A DNA stretch of 46,441 nucleotides, from NCBI RefSeq assembly GCF_031180885.1, contig NZ_JAPSLK010000062.1:1-46441 (forward strand), in the 5' to 3' direction. Numbering within the stretch: position 1 is the stretch's first letter; every line of letters begins with the position of its first letter. Shown here piece after piece: positions 1 through 8,725 of the stretch. The stretch is from Saccharothrix sp. (lineage in GTDB: Bacteria; Actinomycetota; Actinomycetes; Mycobacteriales; Pseudonocardiaceae). The notes beneath the pieces were generated by a model. It was not told the DNA's origin, searched no databases, and worked only from the letters and a program-made list of their open reading frames with translations. Position numbers and translations under genes: made by a program.

Positions 1-180
1 CGCTGCCTGCCTGCGCGCTGCCTGCCTGCGCGCTGCCTGCCTGCGCGCTGCCTGCCTGCGCGCTGCCTGCCTGCGCGCTGCCTGCCTGCGCGCTGCCTGC
101 CTGCGCGCTGCCTGCCTGCGCGCTGCCAGCCCGCCCGCTGCCAGCCCGCCCGCCGCCTGCCCGCTCGCCGCTGCTCCGCT
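1..180. repeat. 15-bp tandem repeat array at window edge
   Basis: Eight perfect copies of the unit CGCTGCCTGCCTGCG run from 1 to 120. Two identical variant copies (CGCTGCCAGCCCGCC) follow at 121-150, then two more degenerate copies to about 180. The array continues off the left edge. Because the unit is a multiple of three, the + strand frame starting at base 1 encodes a pentapeptide repeat (Arg-Cys-Leu-Pro-Ala) and stays open until TGA at 244-246. It could therefore be the tail of an upstream gene, or simply a non-coding minisatellite. There are no unique spacers, so it is not a CRISPR. Confidence 0.9.
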
Positions 181-200
181 CGCCGAGCCCGGGATTTGTC

Positions 201-215
201 GTACCCCCTGGGTAC
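201..215. promoter_or_regulatory. Short inverted repeat upstream of the DinB-like gene
   Basis: GTACCC and GGGTAC face each other across 3 bases, about 30 bases before the start codon of the following gene. It may be an operator. No regulator can be assigned from the sequence. Confidence 0.3.
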
Positions 216-242
216 CGTGAGGTCCAAGATCGAAGGGGGGCT

Positions 243-719
243 GTGATGGGGGAGAAGGAGGCGCTCGCCGCGTTCCTGGCGGCGCAGCGCACGAGCGTGC
301 AGGCGATCCTGGAAGGGCTCGACGAAGCCGCGTTGCGCACCGCCGTGTTGCCGTCGGGGTGGACCCCGCTGGGCATGGTGGAGCACCTGGGGCACGCCGA
401 GCGGCACTGGTTCCAGGAGATCGTCACCGGGCGAGCCGAGCCGCTGCCCGAAGGCGGCGACCTGCCGATGACCACGTCCCGGTCGGTCGAGGAGGTGTTC
501 GCGTTCTACCGCGAGCAGTGCGCGCTCTCCGACGCCGTCCTGGCCGCCACACCGCTGACCGCGGTCCCGGTGGGCCGCCACCCCACGCCGTTCGCCGACC
601 AGATCGCCGAGTTCCGGGACGTCGTGCTGCACATGATCGAGGAGACCGCGCGCCACGCCGGCCACCTCGACGTGGCGCGCGAACTCCTCGACGGCACAAC
701 AGGCCTGGGGCCGCGATGA
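243..719 (+). CDS. DinB/DUF664 family protein
   Basis: A 158-residue protein of the DinB superfamily, four-helix bundles that bind a divalent metal through three histidines. Some members use thiol cofactors such as mycothiol, but most, including the DUF664 branch, have no known reaction. Visible ligands are His48 (in MVEHLGHAERHW) and the paired His138 and His141 near the C-terminus (ARHAGHLDVARELLDG), which is the DUF664 signature. A G-rich ribosome-binding site ends at 240. GTG at 243 and ATG at 246 are both possible starts. The ATG overlaps the TGA that closes the repeat-encoded frame, so coupling to an upstream gene outside the window is possible. No substrate can be assigned. Confidence 0.85.
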   Translation: MMGEKEALAAFLAAQRTSVQAILEGLDEAALRTAVLPSGWTPLGMVEHLGHAERHWFQEIVTGRAEPLPEGGDLPMTTSRSVEEVFAFYREQCALSDAVLAATPLTAVPVGRHPTPFADQIAEFRDVVLHMIEETARHAGHLDVARELLDGTTGLGPR

Positions 720-753
720 CAGCCCGGCCCCGGAACACGCGTCGGTACGACGG

Positions 754-817
754 GCCTGCCGCTGAAGCAGGCGGGCCCCCGCTGTTGCGATGACGGCTGC
801 CCTCCTCCGGGCAGCCG
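754..817. terminator. Two hairpins between convergent genes
   Basis: GCCTGC (754-759) pairs with GCAGGC (767-772). CGGCTGCCC (794-802) pairs with GGGCAGCCG (809-817) around a 6-base loop. They lie between the 3' ends of the DinB-like gene and the converging metalloprotease gene, so they fit a bidirectional terminator. Confidence 0.6.
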
Positions 818-833
818 CCCACGAGGAGGAGGG

Positions 834-3722
834 TCAGAAGTGGAACGCTTGGAACTCCGCGATGCGGACGGTCTGCGCGACCGCCGGGTTGCCGGTGGTG
901 CAGTCACTGGTGGAGCGCGGGTCGTCGTGCTGCGACCCGGCGTACTCGGGCGCGCCCGTGCACTGGTTGGTCAGCACCCGGACCATCAGGTGGGTCGCCA
1001 CGGTCGGCGGGATCCGGAACGACCGCAGCTTCAGGTCCGGCGCGGTCGGCCGGGGCACGTCCGCCGGGAACGCGTTGGTCGGGCTGGTGTAGGCCACCCG
1101 GAAGTCCGCCGGGTCCGTGCACGCGGAGCCCCGGGCGGTGTTGCACGCCAACACCTCGAACTGCCGCACGGCGGTGAACCGGTTCTGCCCGCCCGCGTCC
1201 GGGTCACCCTCGACCGCCGGGCGCAACAGGGCGCTCACCTGCACCCGCTGCACCAGCTGCGGGTGGTTGCCGGCGAGGTCGACGACCACGCCCTTGCCCG
1301 CCACGGGTGCGCCGACCGAGGCCCAGTTCGTGGCCTCGGTCTCGTCGATGAGCTTGTCGGCGTTCACCCCGTCGCCGGTCGCGGTCGCGCCGAGGGCCCG
1401 GGACGCGAGGTTGCGCGAGGGCAGCGCGTGGACGGTCGTGTCGCCGTGCACGGTCCGCCGCAGCCGCGTGGTCCCGTACCCGTCCGCGACCACCACGAGG
1501 TCGTAGGTGCCGGGCACGACCTCCACCGCGTCGGGCAGCGGGGTCGCCGGGTCGGTGTCCGCGACCGGACGGGTCCGCGCCTCGTACTCGCCGACGTAGA
1601 GCCGCGCGCCCGGGACGGCGGCCAGCCGGAGCGTGGCGTTGCGGCCGTGCGGCGAGGCGAAGCTCGGCGTCGGGTCGGCGTCGTCCGGGCCCGCGCTGGC
1701 CGCGTCGCGCCCGAGCCCGTGCCGGGCGAACTCGGTCCACAGCTCGGCCACGTCCGCGCCGCCGAACCGGATCTCGTTGGCGGCCAGGGTGGCGTCGCGC
1801 ATGTCCACGTAGCTGACCGCGCCGTTCGCGGTGAGCAGCAACGCGTCGAACGCCTGCTGCACCCACCGCCGGTTGCCCGGGCACTGCTCCACCGGCAGCT
1901 GTCCGTCCGCGCACGCCCGCTGCGTGGCCGGGGTGCCCAGGCCGTACTTGGCGATCATCGCCTTGCGCAGGTCGAAGCTGGTCGCGCTCCAGATCTCGCC
2001 GTCCGCGTGCACCTGCCGGCCGACCAGGTCGTAGGCGATGTTGCTGTAGTTGAGCGGGCTGCGGCTCATGTCGTAGTTCCGGATGCCCGCCTTCGCGTCA
2101 CCGGTGACGTACCCGCCGGTCACGTACGGGGTGTCGCCGCGCGGGCGGAAGCCGTACTCGAACAGGTACTCCATCGCGAACAGGTCCGAGTGCGACTCGT
2201 TCATCGCGCCCGCCTGCGCGCCCGACCACCCGGAGTCCGGTCCCGCGACGAGCCGGCCGCTGATGGCGTGGGCGTACTCGTGGCCGATCACGGACATGTC
2301 GTAGTCGCCGTCCACGCAGGGCGCGTAGAAGCCGCCGGGCGTGGGCTGCCACAGGTACATGTTGGTGGTCGGCGGGACGCCGTCGGGCGGGGTGATCTGG
2401 TTGGCGTTGTTGCGGGACGGGAAGTTCGGCGGCGCGCCGCCCAGCCGTCCGCCCGCCTGCGCGTTGCCGCGCTCGGCGTCACCGCCCAGGCCGCCCCGGT
2501 CGCCGTTGTCGGCCTGCATGTTCCAGGTCTCCTCGGTGAAACCGAGGTGGTAGGACCAGTCGTGCATCCGGTTGTGCATGGCGAACAGGTTGGCCAGCGC
2601 GGCGTCGATGTCGTTCTGCCGGGCGGAGGCGAAGACCGCCGGGTCGCAGCGCTCCTCGTGCCACTGGTTCGTCCACGGGTAGGTGTAGTGCCGGTCGGTG
2701 CTGGGCGCGGAGGTCCGGGTGCCCACCGTGCCGCCGGCGAGGTCGTCCCACTTCTCCGTGCTCCGACCGGAGTTGCCCGACGAGGTCGTGCTGGCGGTGC
2801 CGGCCACCGGGTCGACGTCCCACGGCAACCCGCGATCGGCCGTGCGCACCGACCGCTCGCACCCGCTGACCAGGTCGGCACACCACCGCACCCGGTTGTC
2901 GTGCGAGGAGTAGTCGGCGGGCGGGTTGGCCGGGAAGACGTCCCACTCGGCGTTGTCGGCGTGGTGGTCCACCAGGTCCTCGCGGACCAGCAGCTCACCG
3001 GTCCGGGCGTCGACGTAGCTGGTGGAACCGCTCTCCGCACCCACGTGCACCACCTGGTACGCGGTCCGCGCCGGCCCTTCCGGCATGGGCACCGCACCCA
3101 GCCGCACCCGCACGGCGGGCCCCAACCCCAGCGCCGCCACCGCCTGCTCGGCCGACAACGTCGCAGGCTCGGGCGCGGCCCGCACCGGGCTCAACGTGGA
3201 GCTGAGGTACACCACCGCCCCGTCACGGACCCCGAACGCGGCCAACCCGTCCAGCACAGACGGCACATCGCCGAACCGCTGCCGCAGCAGCACGTAGGCG
3301 CCCTGCCCCATCGGCCGGTTGACCAGGACTTCCATCGAGTCCACGGCGTCCTGCGCGAGCCCGAACACCTCCAGGTTGGCACTGAGGTACCCGAGAGCCA
3401 CCGCGACCGGGTCACCCGCCACCCTCAAGCGCGCCTCGGGCCGGGGCACCAGCGTCGCCGGCGCACCGTACTTGTTCCACCGGACCGTGCCACCCACCTC
3501 ACCCGCCAGCACCCGCTGCCGCTCACTGGGCTGCGCCGCCCCGGGCCGGTTGTCGAGATCCAAGTGCTCAGCCGTGTCACCCTGCACAGCCGAACCACTC
3601 TGCCCGACGTCCGGCTCGACCACGGCGGGCGAGGCCGACGCCCCACCCTCCACGACCACCCCGACCGCCAACACCCACGTGGCAGCGAGCACTACGGCCC
3701 GCCGAAAAGCCCGTCTCCGCAT
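834..3722 (-). CDS. Secreted M36 fungalysin-type metalloprotease
   Basis: A 962-residue extracellular zinc endopeptidase of the fungalysin family. An N-terminal signal peptide (RRR, a hydrophobic stretch, then an Ala-Ser-Ala region near residue 30) is followed by a fungalysin/thermolysin-type propeptide to about residue 240. The M36 catalytic domain carries HEYAH at 481-485 (His481 and His485 zinc ligands, Glu482 the base). Glu509 in NESHSD is the expected third ligand. From about 770 there is a discoidin-like beta-sandwich (ATNWAS, then a VVVDL strand) that probably binds cell-wall or extracellular carbohydrate. Three neighbouring arginines follow the ATG, which abuts a 192-bp divergent promoter region shared with the S8 protease. 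It probably acts in extracellular protein scavenging. Confidence 0.93.
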   Translation of the reverse strand: MRRRAFRRAVVLAATWVLAVGVVVEGGASASPAVVEPDVGQSGSAVQGDTAEHLDLDNRPGAAQPSERQRVLAGEVGGTVRWNKYGAPATLVPRPEARLRVAGDPVAVALGYLSANLEVFGLAQDAVDSMEVLVNRPMGQGAYVLLRQRFGDVPSVLDGLAAFGVRDGAVVYLSSTLSPVRAAPEPATLSAEQAVAALGLGPAVRVRLGAVPMPEGPARTAYQVVHVGAESGSTSYVDARTGELLVREDLVDHHADNAEWDVFPANPPADYSSHDNRVRWCADLVSGCERSVRTADRGLPWDVDPVAGTASTTSSGNSGRSTEKWDDLAGGTVGTRTSAPSTDRHYTYPWTNQWHEERCDPAVFASARQNDIDAALANLFAMHNRMHDWSYHLGFTEETWNMQADNGDRGGLGGDAERGNAQAGGRLGGAPPNFPSRNNANQITPPDGVPPTTNMYLWQPTPGGFYAPCVDGDYDMSVIGHEYAHAISGRLVAGPDSGWSGAQAGAMNESHSDLFAMEYLFEYGFRPRGDTPYVTGGYVTGDAKAGIRNYDMSRSPLNYSNIAYDLVGRQVHADGEIWSATSFDLRKAMIAKYGLGTPATQRACADGQLPVEQCPGNRRWVQQAFDALLLTANGAVSYVDMRDATLAANEIRFGGADVAELWTEFARHGLGRDAASAGPDDADPTPSFASPHGRNATLRLAAVPGARLYVGEYEARTRPVADTDPATPLPDAVEVVPGTYDLVVVADGYGTTRLRRTVHGDTTVHALPSRNLASRALGATATGDGVNADKLIDETEATNWASVGAPVAGKGVVVDLAGNHPQLVQRVQVSALLRPAVEGDPDAGGQNRFTAVRQFEVLACNTARGSACTDPADFRVAYTSPTNAFPADVPRPTAPDLKLRSFRIPPTVATHLMVRVLTNQCTGAPEYAGSQHDDPRSTSDCTTGNPAVAQTVRIAEFQAFHF

Positions 3723-3914
3723 CTCGTGAACGCCTTCCTGCGAGCCCGATGGGGATCAACCCGCATTGAGCTTTCCGTTCACGCGCACGGCGCAGTAAGG
3801 CCCGTTCGTACGGCACCCGCACGGTCAAACGCCGCAGCCCGCCCCGGGCACGAGGCAACCACGACCACCCGAGCGGCGTAATCACCAGTGCAGTGACCTT
3901 TCTGGGGAGGATCC
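3723..3914. promoter_or_regulatory. Divergent promoter region between two secreted proteases
   Basis: These 192 bases separate the start codons of the M36 and S8 protease genes and must hold promoters for both. I see no convincing -35/-10 pair or palindrome. The S8 gene has a clear ribosome-binding site, GGGGAGG at 3904-3910. Confidence 0.5.
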
Positions 3915-6900
3915 GTGCGCAGAGCACGCTTGCTAGTCGCCGCCGCGCTGGTCGTCGGGCTGTCGAGCCCGGTGACCGCGCAGGCGGACCCGCAGACCCG
4001 ACCGGACACCGGCGTCCGGACCATCACCCTGATCACCGGCGACCGGGTCTCGGTGGACGGCCGGGGCAACCCCGTCGGCGTCGAGGGCCGGCCCGGGACG
4101 CAGTTCGTCCAGTACGTCCGGGACGAGCACCAGTACGTCATCCCGGCCGACGCCCTCGACGACGTCGAACAGGACCGTCTCGACCGCCGGTTCTTCGACG
4201 TGACCGCCCTGCTCGACTTCGGCTACGACGACGCCCGCACCGACCGCATCCCCCTGCTGGCCGGTGGCAACGCCCTGCGGGCGGCCAATGCGGTGCCGAA
4301 GGCCGAGGCCGCGCGGTGGTGGGCGCAACGGGGCACCAACACCCTCTCCACCGAGAAGGTCTGGCTGGACGGCAAGGCCAAGCTCGCGCTGGACGAGAGC
4401 GTGCCCATGGTGGGCGCGCCGGCCGCCTGGCAGGCCGGGTACGACGGCGCGGGCGTCACGGTCGCCGTCCTCGACACCGGCTACGACCAGCAGCACCCCG
4501 AGCTGGCCGACGCGGTCGCGGTGGCGCGGGACTTCACCGGCGAGGGCATCCAGGACGACAACGGCCACGGCACGCACGTCGCCGCCACCATCGCCGGCCG
4601 CGGCGACCGCCACCGGGGTGTCGCCAGGGGCGCGAAGCTCGCCGTGGGCCGCGTGTGCGGTCGGGACACGGGGTGCCCGGAGAGCGCGATCATCGCGGGC
4701 ATGGAGTGGGCCGCTCGCGACGTCGGCGCGCAGGTCGTCAACCTGAGCCTGGGCGGTGACCAGAGCGACGGCACGGACCCGCTGTCCCAAGCCGTCAACC
4801 GGCTCACCGCCGAGACCGGCGCCCTGTTCGTCGTCGCCGCCGGCAACCTCGGCACCCGCCGCAAGGTCTCCGGCCCGGCCGCCGCCGACGAGGCGCTGGC
4901 GGTCGCCAACCTCACCAAGCAGGGCGTCCTGAACGAGTGGTCCTCACGCGGCCCCCGCTTCGGCGACCACGCCGTCAAACCCGACATCGCCGCACCCGGC
5001 ACGGACATCGTCGCCGCACGCGCCAAGGACACACTGCCCGACGAAGCGGTCGACGACCTGCACGCCCGCCTCACCGGCACGTCGATGGCCTCACCCCACG
5101 TCGCCGGCGCAGCGGCCATCCTGGCCCAACGCAACCCGACCTGGACCGCACGCGAGCTGAAGACCCAGCTCATGGCCTCGGCCAAACCCGTCGCCGACGC
5201 CTCCGCCAACGTCGGCACCGGCCTGCTCGACGTGAGCCGCGCCATCTCCCAGCAGGTCCGCGCCGACGTGGGCAGCCTGTCCTTCGGTCTCCTGCCATGG
5301 CCCCACACCAAGACCTTCGAGAAGACCATCACCTACCGCAACGACAGCGACCAGCCCGTCACCCTCACCCTGACCCACGACCTGGGCGGCAACTTCACCA
5401 TCCCGTCCACAGTGGACATTCCCGCGCACGGCAGTGCTGCCGCCACAGTCCACCTGGACCCGCGCAAGGGCAACGGCTCCTTCTACGGCACAGTCAAGGC
5501 AACGGCCGACGGCATCAACATCACCACCGCCGTCGGCGCGTACGTCCAGGAGGAACGCCACACGCTCAGCGTCAAGGCGATCAGCCGCGACGGCAAACCC
5601 CCGCTCACCGGATACGTGGTCGCCGTAGACCTCAAAACCGGGCAGGGCACCGTGGTCAGCTTCGACGCGGAGGGCGGCGGGTCCGCCAGCCTGCCCGTGT
5701 CCGACTACGCGATCCTGGGCCGCATCCACGAGTTCTCCCCGCTGGCGAGCTGGTACACACCCGTTTCGGTCACGGAGGTCGCCGGCCGGATCTCCACCAC
5801 CCAGGACGTCACCCTGACCCTCGACGCCCGCCAGGGCAAGCCGATCACGGTCGCCCTCGACGACCCGACCGTCCAACCCCTGCACCGCATGGCCGAACTC
5901 CGCCTACCGCTGGCACCCGACAACATCACCAGCGTCAGCGGCCCGGTCCAAGGCACCACGCCCGTTCACGGACTGACCTTCGGCGACCCGCTCCCTCAAC
6001 TCGACTACCTCACCCTCCTCAAAGCCGCCCAACCCCGTGTGTCTCTGACAGAACACCTGTTGCCATTGCGCTACTTCGGCGGCAGCGGCTACTTCACCCC
6101 GGGCACCCACCGCCTGCGCACCGCCCGCCCGGACGGCGACGTCACCGGCGCCCTCGTCGTGGTCGACGCGACCGGCGAAGACGAATACACCCTCGCCCAA
6201 CGCTTCAAGGACGCCGGAGCCGCTGCCGTCCTGGTCCTCGGCCCCAGCGGATTTCCCTTCCAGCACCAAACAGCACTACCCGTGCTCAACGCGTCCGACC
6301 ACGAGGCGGGAGACCTCGTCGCCCACATCGGCCGCGAGGTGACGATCAAGGCCATCGACACCGCACCCGTCAGCTACCACCTGTTCCACCCCGAACACGG
6401 CCAACTCCCCGCCGGCAAGACCTACCAGGTGCGCAAGGCAGACCTGGCGGAAGTCAAGGCCCAGTACCGTTCCACCGGTGCCGACGGCATGGTCGGCCAC
6501 CGCGTCTACCCGACCGGCAACGGCTCGATCTACAACTCCGGCGTCCTGCTCGACGAAGTGGTCGTCGCCCCCGTCACCCGCACCGAGTACTACAGCGCGG
6601 GCAACGGCATCGGCTGGTACCGCGAACACTCGATCGGCCGCATGTTCGGCACCGACGTCCGCGACCGGGAAGCCGGCAACTGGTCGGACTACGAAGCCGT
6701 CACCTACCGCCCAGGCCACCGGTACCGCACCCAGTGGAACGCCGCCGTGGTGGCACCGCGCCTCCGCGGAACCCAACTCGTGCCCTGGGCCGGCGGAGGC
6801 GGCGTGACCCGATCCGGCAACACCATCGAAGCCAAGGTCTCCCCGTTCGCCACCAGCACGGCAGTCGAATCGTGGCGCCGCCGCGCGTCCGGCACCCTGG

Positions 6901-7388
6901 AACTCAAACGCGACGGCACCTCGCTGGGCATCCACGGCAACCCTTGGCAGGCCGACTGGACCGTCCCCACCGACCGGGCCCGCTACGAACTGTCCGTCAC
7001 GGCAGAGCGCCACGCACCCCAAACAACGCTGTCCTCCCGGGTCAGCACCACCTGGGGCTTCACCAGCACCGGCACCACCGACGGCCCACTCCCACTCCTG
7101 GAGGTCGACTACACAATCCCGCTGGACATCTGCAACAGCGCCAAGGCCAACGTGCCACTGCCGGCCCGCTTCACCGTCACACGCCAGGCCGGCGCCGGAA
7201 AGGCCACGATCAAAGACCTGAAGGCCTACGCGTCCTTCGACGACGGCACCACCTGGGTCCCGATCCGATCCTTCGTCCCGCGCGGCGGCAAACCAGGTGA
7301 CTTCGTCTCCCTGCGAGTCGTCGCCACCGACACCGACGGCAACACCGTCGACCAAACCGTCCACCACGCCTACCGCCTGCGCGCCTAG
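3915..7388 (+). CDS. Secreted S8 subtilisin-like serine protease with PA domain
   Basis: An 1157-residue extracellular subtilase. It has a signal peptide (residues 1-25, ending in AQA), an inhibitor-like propeptide, then the catalytic domain with Asp187 (AVLDTG), His218 (HGTHVA) and Ser390 (GTSMASPH). The oxyanion asparagine lies in AAGN. A long beta-rich C-terminal region follows. It contains a protease-associated (PA) segment (VTGALVVVDATGED through AAVLVLGPSGFPF), which in this family affects substrate access. GTG at 3915 is preceded by GGGGAGG with 4 bases of spacing. The gene is divergent from the M36 protease, suggesting joint use in extracellular proteolysis. A strong hairpin follows the stop. 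Confidence 0.95.
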   Translation: MRRARLLVAAALVVGLSSPVTAQADPQTRPDTGVRTITLITGDRVSVDGRGNPVGVEGRPGTQFVQYVRDEHQYVIPADALDDVEQDRLDRRFFDVTALLDFGYDDARTDRIPLLAGGNALRAANAVPKAEAARWWAQRGTNTLSTEKVWLDGKAKLALDESVPMVGAPAAWQAGYDGAGVTVAVLDTGYDQQHPELADAVAVARDFTGEGIQDDNGHGTHVAATIAGRGDRHRGVARGAKLAVGRVCGRDTGCPESAIIAGMEWAARDVGAQVVNLSLGGDQSDGTDPLSQAVNRLTAETGALFVVAAGNLGTRRKVSGPAAADEALAVANLTKQGVLNEWSSRGPRFGDHAVKPDIAAPGTDIVAARAKDTLPDEAVDDLHARLTGTSMASPHVAGAAAILAQRNPTWTARELKTQLMASAKPVADASANVGTGLLDVSRAISQQVRADVGSLSFGLLPWPHTKTFEKTITYRNDSDQPVTLTLTHDLGGNFTIPSTVDIPAHGSAAATVHLDPRKGNGSFYGTVKATADGINITTAVGAYVQEERHTLSVKAISRDGKPPLTGYVVAVDLKTGQGTVVSFDAEGGGSASLPVSDYAILGRIHEFSPLASWYTPVSVTEVAGRISTTQDVTLTLDARQGKPITVALDDPTVQPLHRMAELRLPLAPDNITSVSGPVQGTTPVHGLTFGDPLPQLDYLTLLKAAQPRVSLTEHLLPLRYFGGSGYFTPGTHRLRTARPDGDVTGALVVVDATGEDEYTLAQRFKDAGAAAVLVLGPSGFPFQHQTALPVLNASDHEAGDLVAHIGREVTIKAIDTAPVSYHLFHPEHGQLPAGKTYQVRKADLAEVKAQYRSTGADGMVGHRVYPTGNGSIYNSGVLLDEVVVAPVTRTEYYSAGNGIGWYREHSIGRMFGTDVRDREAGNWSDYEAVTYRPGHRYRTQWNAAVVAPRLRGTQLVPWAGGGGVTRSGNTIEAKVSPFATSTAVESWRRRASGTLELKRDGTSLGIHGNPWQADWTVPTDRARYELSVTAERHAPQTTLSSRVSTTWGFTSTGTTDGPLPLLEVDYTIPLDICNSAKANVPLPARFTVTRQAGAGKATIKDLKAYASFDDGTTWVPIRSFVPRGGKPGDFVSLRVVATDTDGNTVDQTVHHAYRLRA

Positions 7389-7395
7389 GGACGCG

Positions 7396-7433
7396 GCCGG
7401 GCTGCGCTCCACCCCGGCGGAGCGCAGCCCGGC
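7396..7433 (+). terminator. Strong hairpin after the S8 protease gene
   Basis: A perfect 15-bp stem (7396-7410 with 7419-7433) and 8-base loop begin 8 bases after the S8 protease stop. There is no long T-tract, as is usual in actinomycetes. Confidence 0.8.
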
Positions 7434-7490
7434 ACCGGCGCTCGGTCTGCGGGCCGTGTAGGCGTGCAGCGTGAGGCCGCGTTGACGGAC

Positions 7491-7509
7491 CAGTGGTCGC
7501 GACCGTTAG
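7491..7509. repeat. Left copy of an inverted ~19-bp motif
   Basis: The reverse complement of 7492-7510 matches 8707-8725 at 18 of 19 positions. The core GGTCGCGACC is itself palindromic, so part of the match is internal symmetry, but the flanking bases also agree. The two copies bracket the glycine-tailed gene and a gene remnant, as terminal inverted repeats would. Confidence 0.5.
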
Positions 7510-7653
7510 TTCCACCGCGGGCGTACTCGTGTTCGACCCTCATTGGCCGGGTCTGTGCTGGAGGTGAAGTTCTGCGCGTCCGCTCCCTGACGACCGCCGC
7601 CGTGGTGTGCTCGGGCGATAGCGTGCTGGACGATCTCCGGTCAAGATGGTGGC

Positions 7654-8478
7654 ATGGTCGGCGAGTACTTGTTCAGCGACGACGGAATCCCGGTGATCCC
7701 CGGCGAGGAGTTCGCCCGGGAACTGGCCCGGGAAACCGACGAGCGACTCCGCGTGTTGTACAAGGCCGATCGCGAAGTGATGCAGCGCCGGGAAAGGGTC
7801 TCCGCCCGTGAAGCAGCCGCGGTGGCGAAGGCCGAGGCGCGGGTGTCCGAGCTGACCTGGCAGCGCTGGGATGTGGAGGACGCCGCCCGGACGCGGGCGG
7901 ACGCGGAGTGGGTGGCCGCGCACCCCCTGGTGCTGCCCCGGCTGCCGTGGTGGCCCGGTCGCCGCCGGCGGTTCGCGGCCGAGGAGCGGGAACGCAGGCG
8001 GTGGGAGTACAAGGATGATCCCGACCGGCGGCGTTTTGTCGAAGAGGCGGTGCGAGCGGAAGCGCAACGCTTCTACGCGGCCTACCGCGAAGAGCACGGA
8101 GCCGACTTCCTCGCCCTGCTCGATGATGCCTATGCCGAAGCCCGTGCCGCCCGGGAGCCCGCCACGAAGCGGGAGCGCCTTCGCGTCGCCGCGCGGTTGA
8201 GGAGCCAGGTCGTGGTGCGTGTGCTCTACGAACGGCACGACCGGAATGTCCGCTGGGTCGCCGACTTCCTCGGCACGACCCACGCCAAGATCAGGGAGGC
8301 TCTCGACCTTCCCGAGCCGCGGCCCCGCACCCGGACGGGCGGCCACGGGTATGGCGGCGGCGACGGAGGGTACTGGGGCGGGGACTTCGGGGGTGCCGGC
8401 GGCGATGGCGGAGGCGGCGGAGGTGACGGTGGCGGAGGCGGGGGAGGCGGGGGAGGCGGGGGAGGAGGCGGGGAGTGA
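7654..8478 (+). CDS. Hypothetical protein with poly-glycine C-terminal tail
   Basis: A 274-residue protein that I do not recognise. Residues 1-180 are strongly charged and helical (many Arg, Glu and Ala), with no signal peptide or membrane segment. Residues about 180-222 look like a helix-turn-helix (RVLYERHDRNVRWVADFLG, then AKIREAL). From about residue 230 the protein is almost only glycine with a few Asp and Tyr. The matching DNA (8340-8475) is an extreme purine-rich G tract. ATG 7654 has no clear ribosome-binding site. The gene stands alone between two inverted motif copies. Possibilities are a DNA-binding or surface-display protein, and neither is supported further. Confidence 0.7.
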   Translation: MVGEYLFSDDGIPVIPGEEFARELARETDERLRVLYKADREVMQRRERVSAREAAAVAKAEARVSELTWQRWDVEDAARTRADAEWVAAHPLVLPRLPWWPGRRRRFAAEERERRRWEYKDDPDRRRFVEEAVRAEAQRFYAAYREEHGADFLALLDDAYAEARAAREPATKRERLRVAARLRSQVVVRVLYERHDRNVRWVADFLGTTHAKIREALDLPEPRPRTRTGGHGYGGGDGGYWGGDFGGAGGDGGGGGGDGGGGGGGGGGGGGGGE

Positions 8479-8479
8479 C

Positions 8480-8707
8480 TTCCTGCGGAGTGCCTGCGTG
8501 GTCACCGCTGGGCAGGACGGAGTCCTCGTAGTCGTCGTGGCCGGCGCCGTAGATGGCGAAGCCCCGGGTGGTTGCGGATTCACCGTGGCGCAGCCGGAAC
8601 AGCGGCTTGGTGGTGCCGTCGGGGAGGTGGCCGGTGAAGCAGGCGGTGGCGTCGTTGAGGTAGAGGCCGCAAGCGCAGTCGAGTGCTTGGCAACAACCCC
8701 CGACCAA
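8480..8707 (-). pseudogene. Fragment of an uncharacterised actinobacterial protein
   Basis: Read leftwards from 8707, this stretch encodes a protein-like segment unlike the Arg/Pro-rich antisense background: ALDCACGLYLNDATACF, then TTKPLFRLRHGESATTRGFA and DDYEDSVLPSGDHAGTPQE. The frame then runs into the antisense of the poly-glycine tract with no proper end. The style is that of a small conserved hypothetical protein, but I cannot name the family. It looks truncated by the glycine-tailed gene. It lies just inside the right-hand inverted motif. Confidence 0.4.
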
Positions 8708-8725
8708 CCAACGGTCGCGACCACT
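8707..8725. repeat. Right copy of the inverted ~19-bp motif
   Basis: This is the partner of the motif at 7492-7510, in opposite orientation with one mismatch. It ends within two bases of the 3' end of the lasso transporter gene. A further short palindrome, CCACTAGTGG, overlaps it at 8721-8730. Confidence 0.5.

Noticed and set aside
1..180. CRISPR array
   Set aside because: Units are directly abutting 15-mers without unique spacers and no cas gene is present.
840..3881. Very long open frame on the plus strand opposite the metalloprotease
   Set aside because: Composition is Arg/Val/Gly/His-rich antisense shadow typical of GC-rich DNA; the minus strand has clear M36 motifs and a signal peptide.
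4937..7300. 787-codon plus-strand frame inside the subtilase gene
   Set aside because: Arg/Pro/His-rich out-of-frame shadow; the true frame carries the catalytic Asp, His and Ser motifs.
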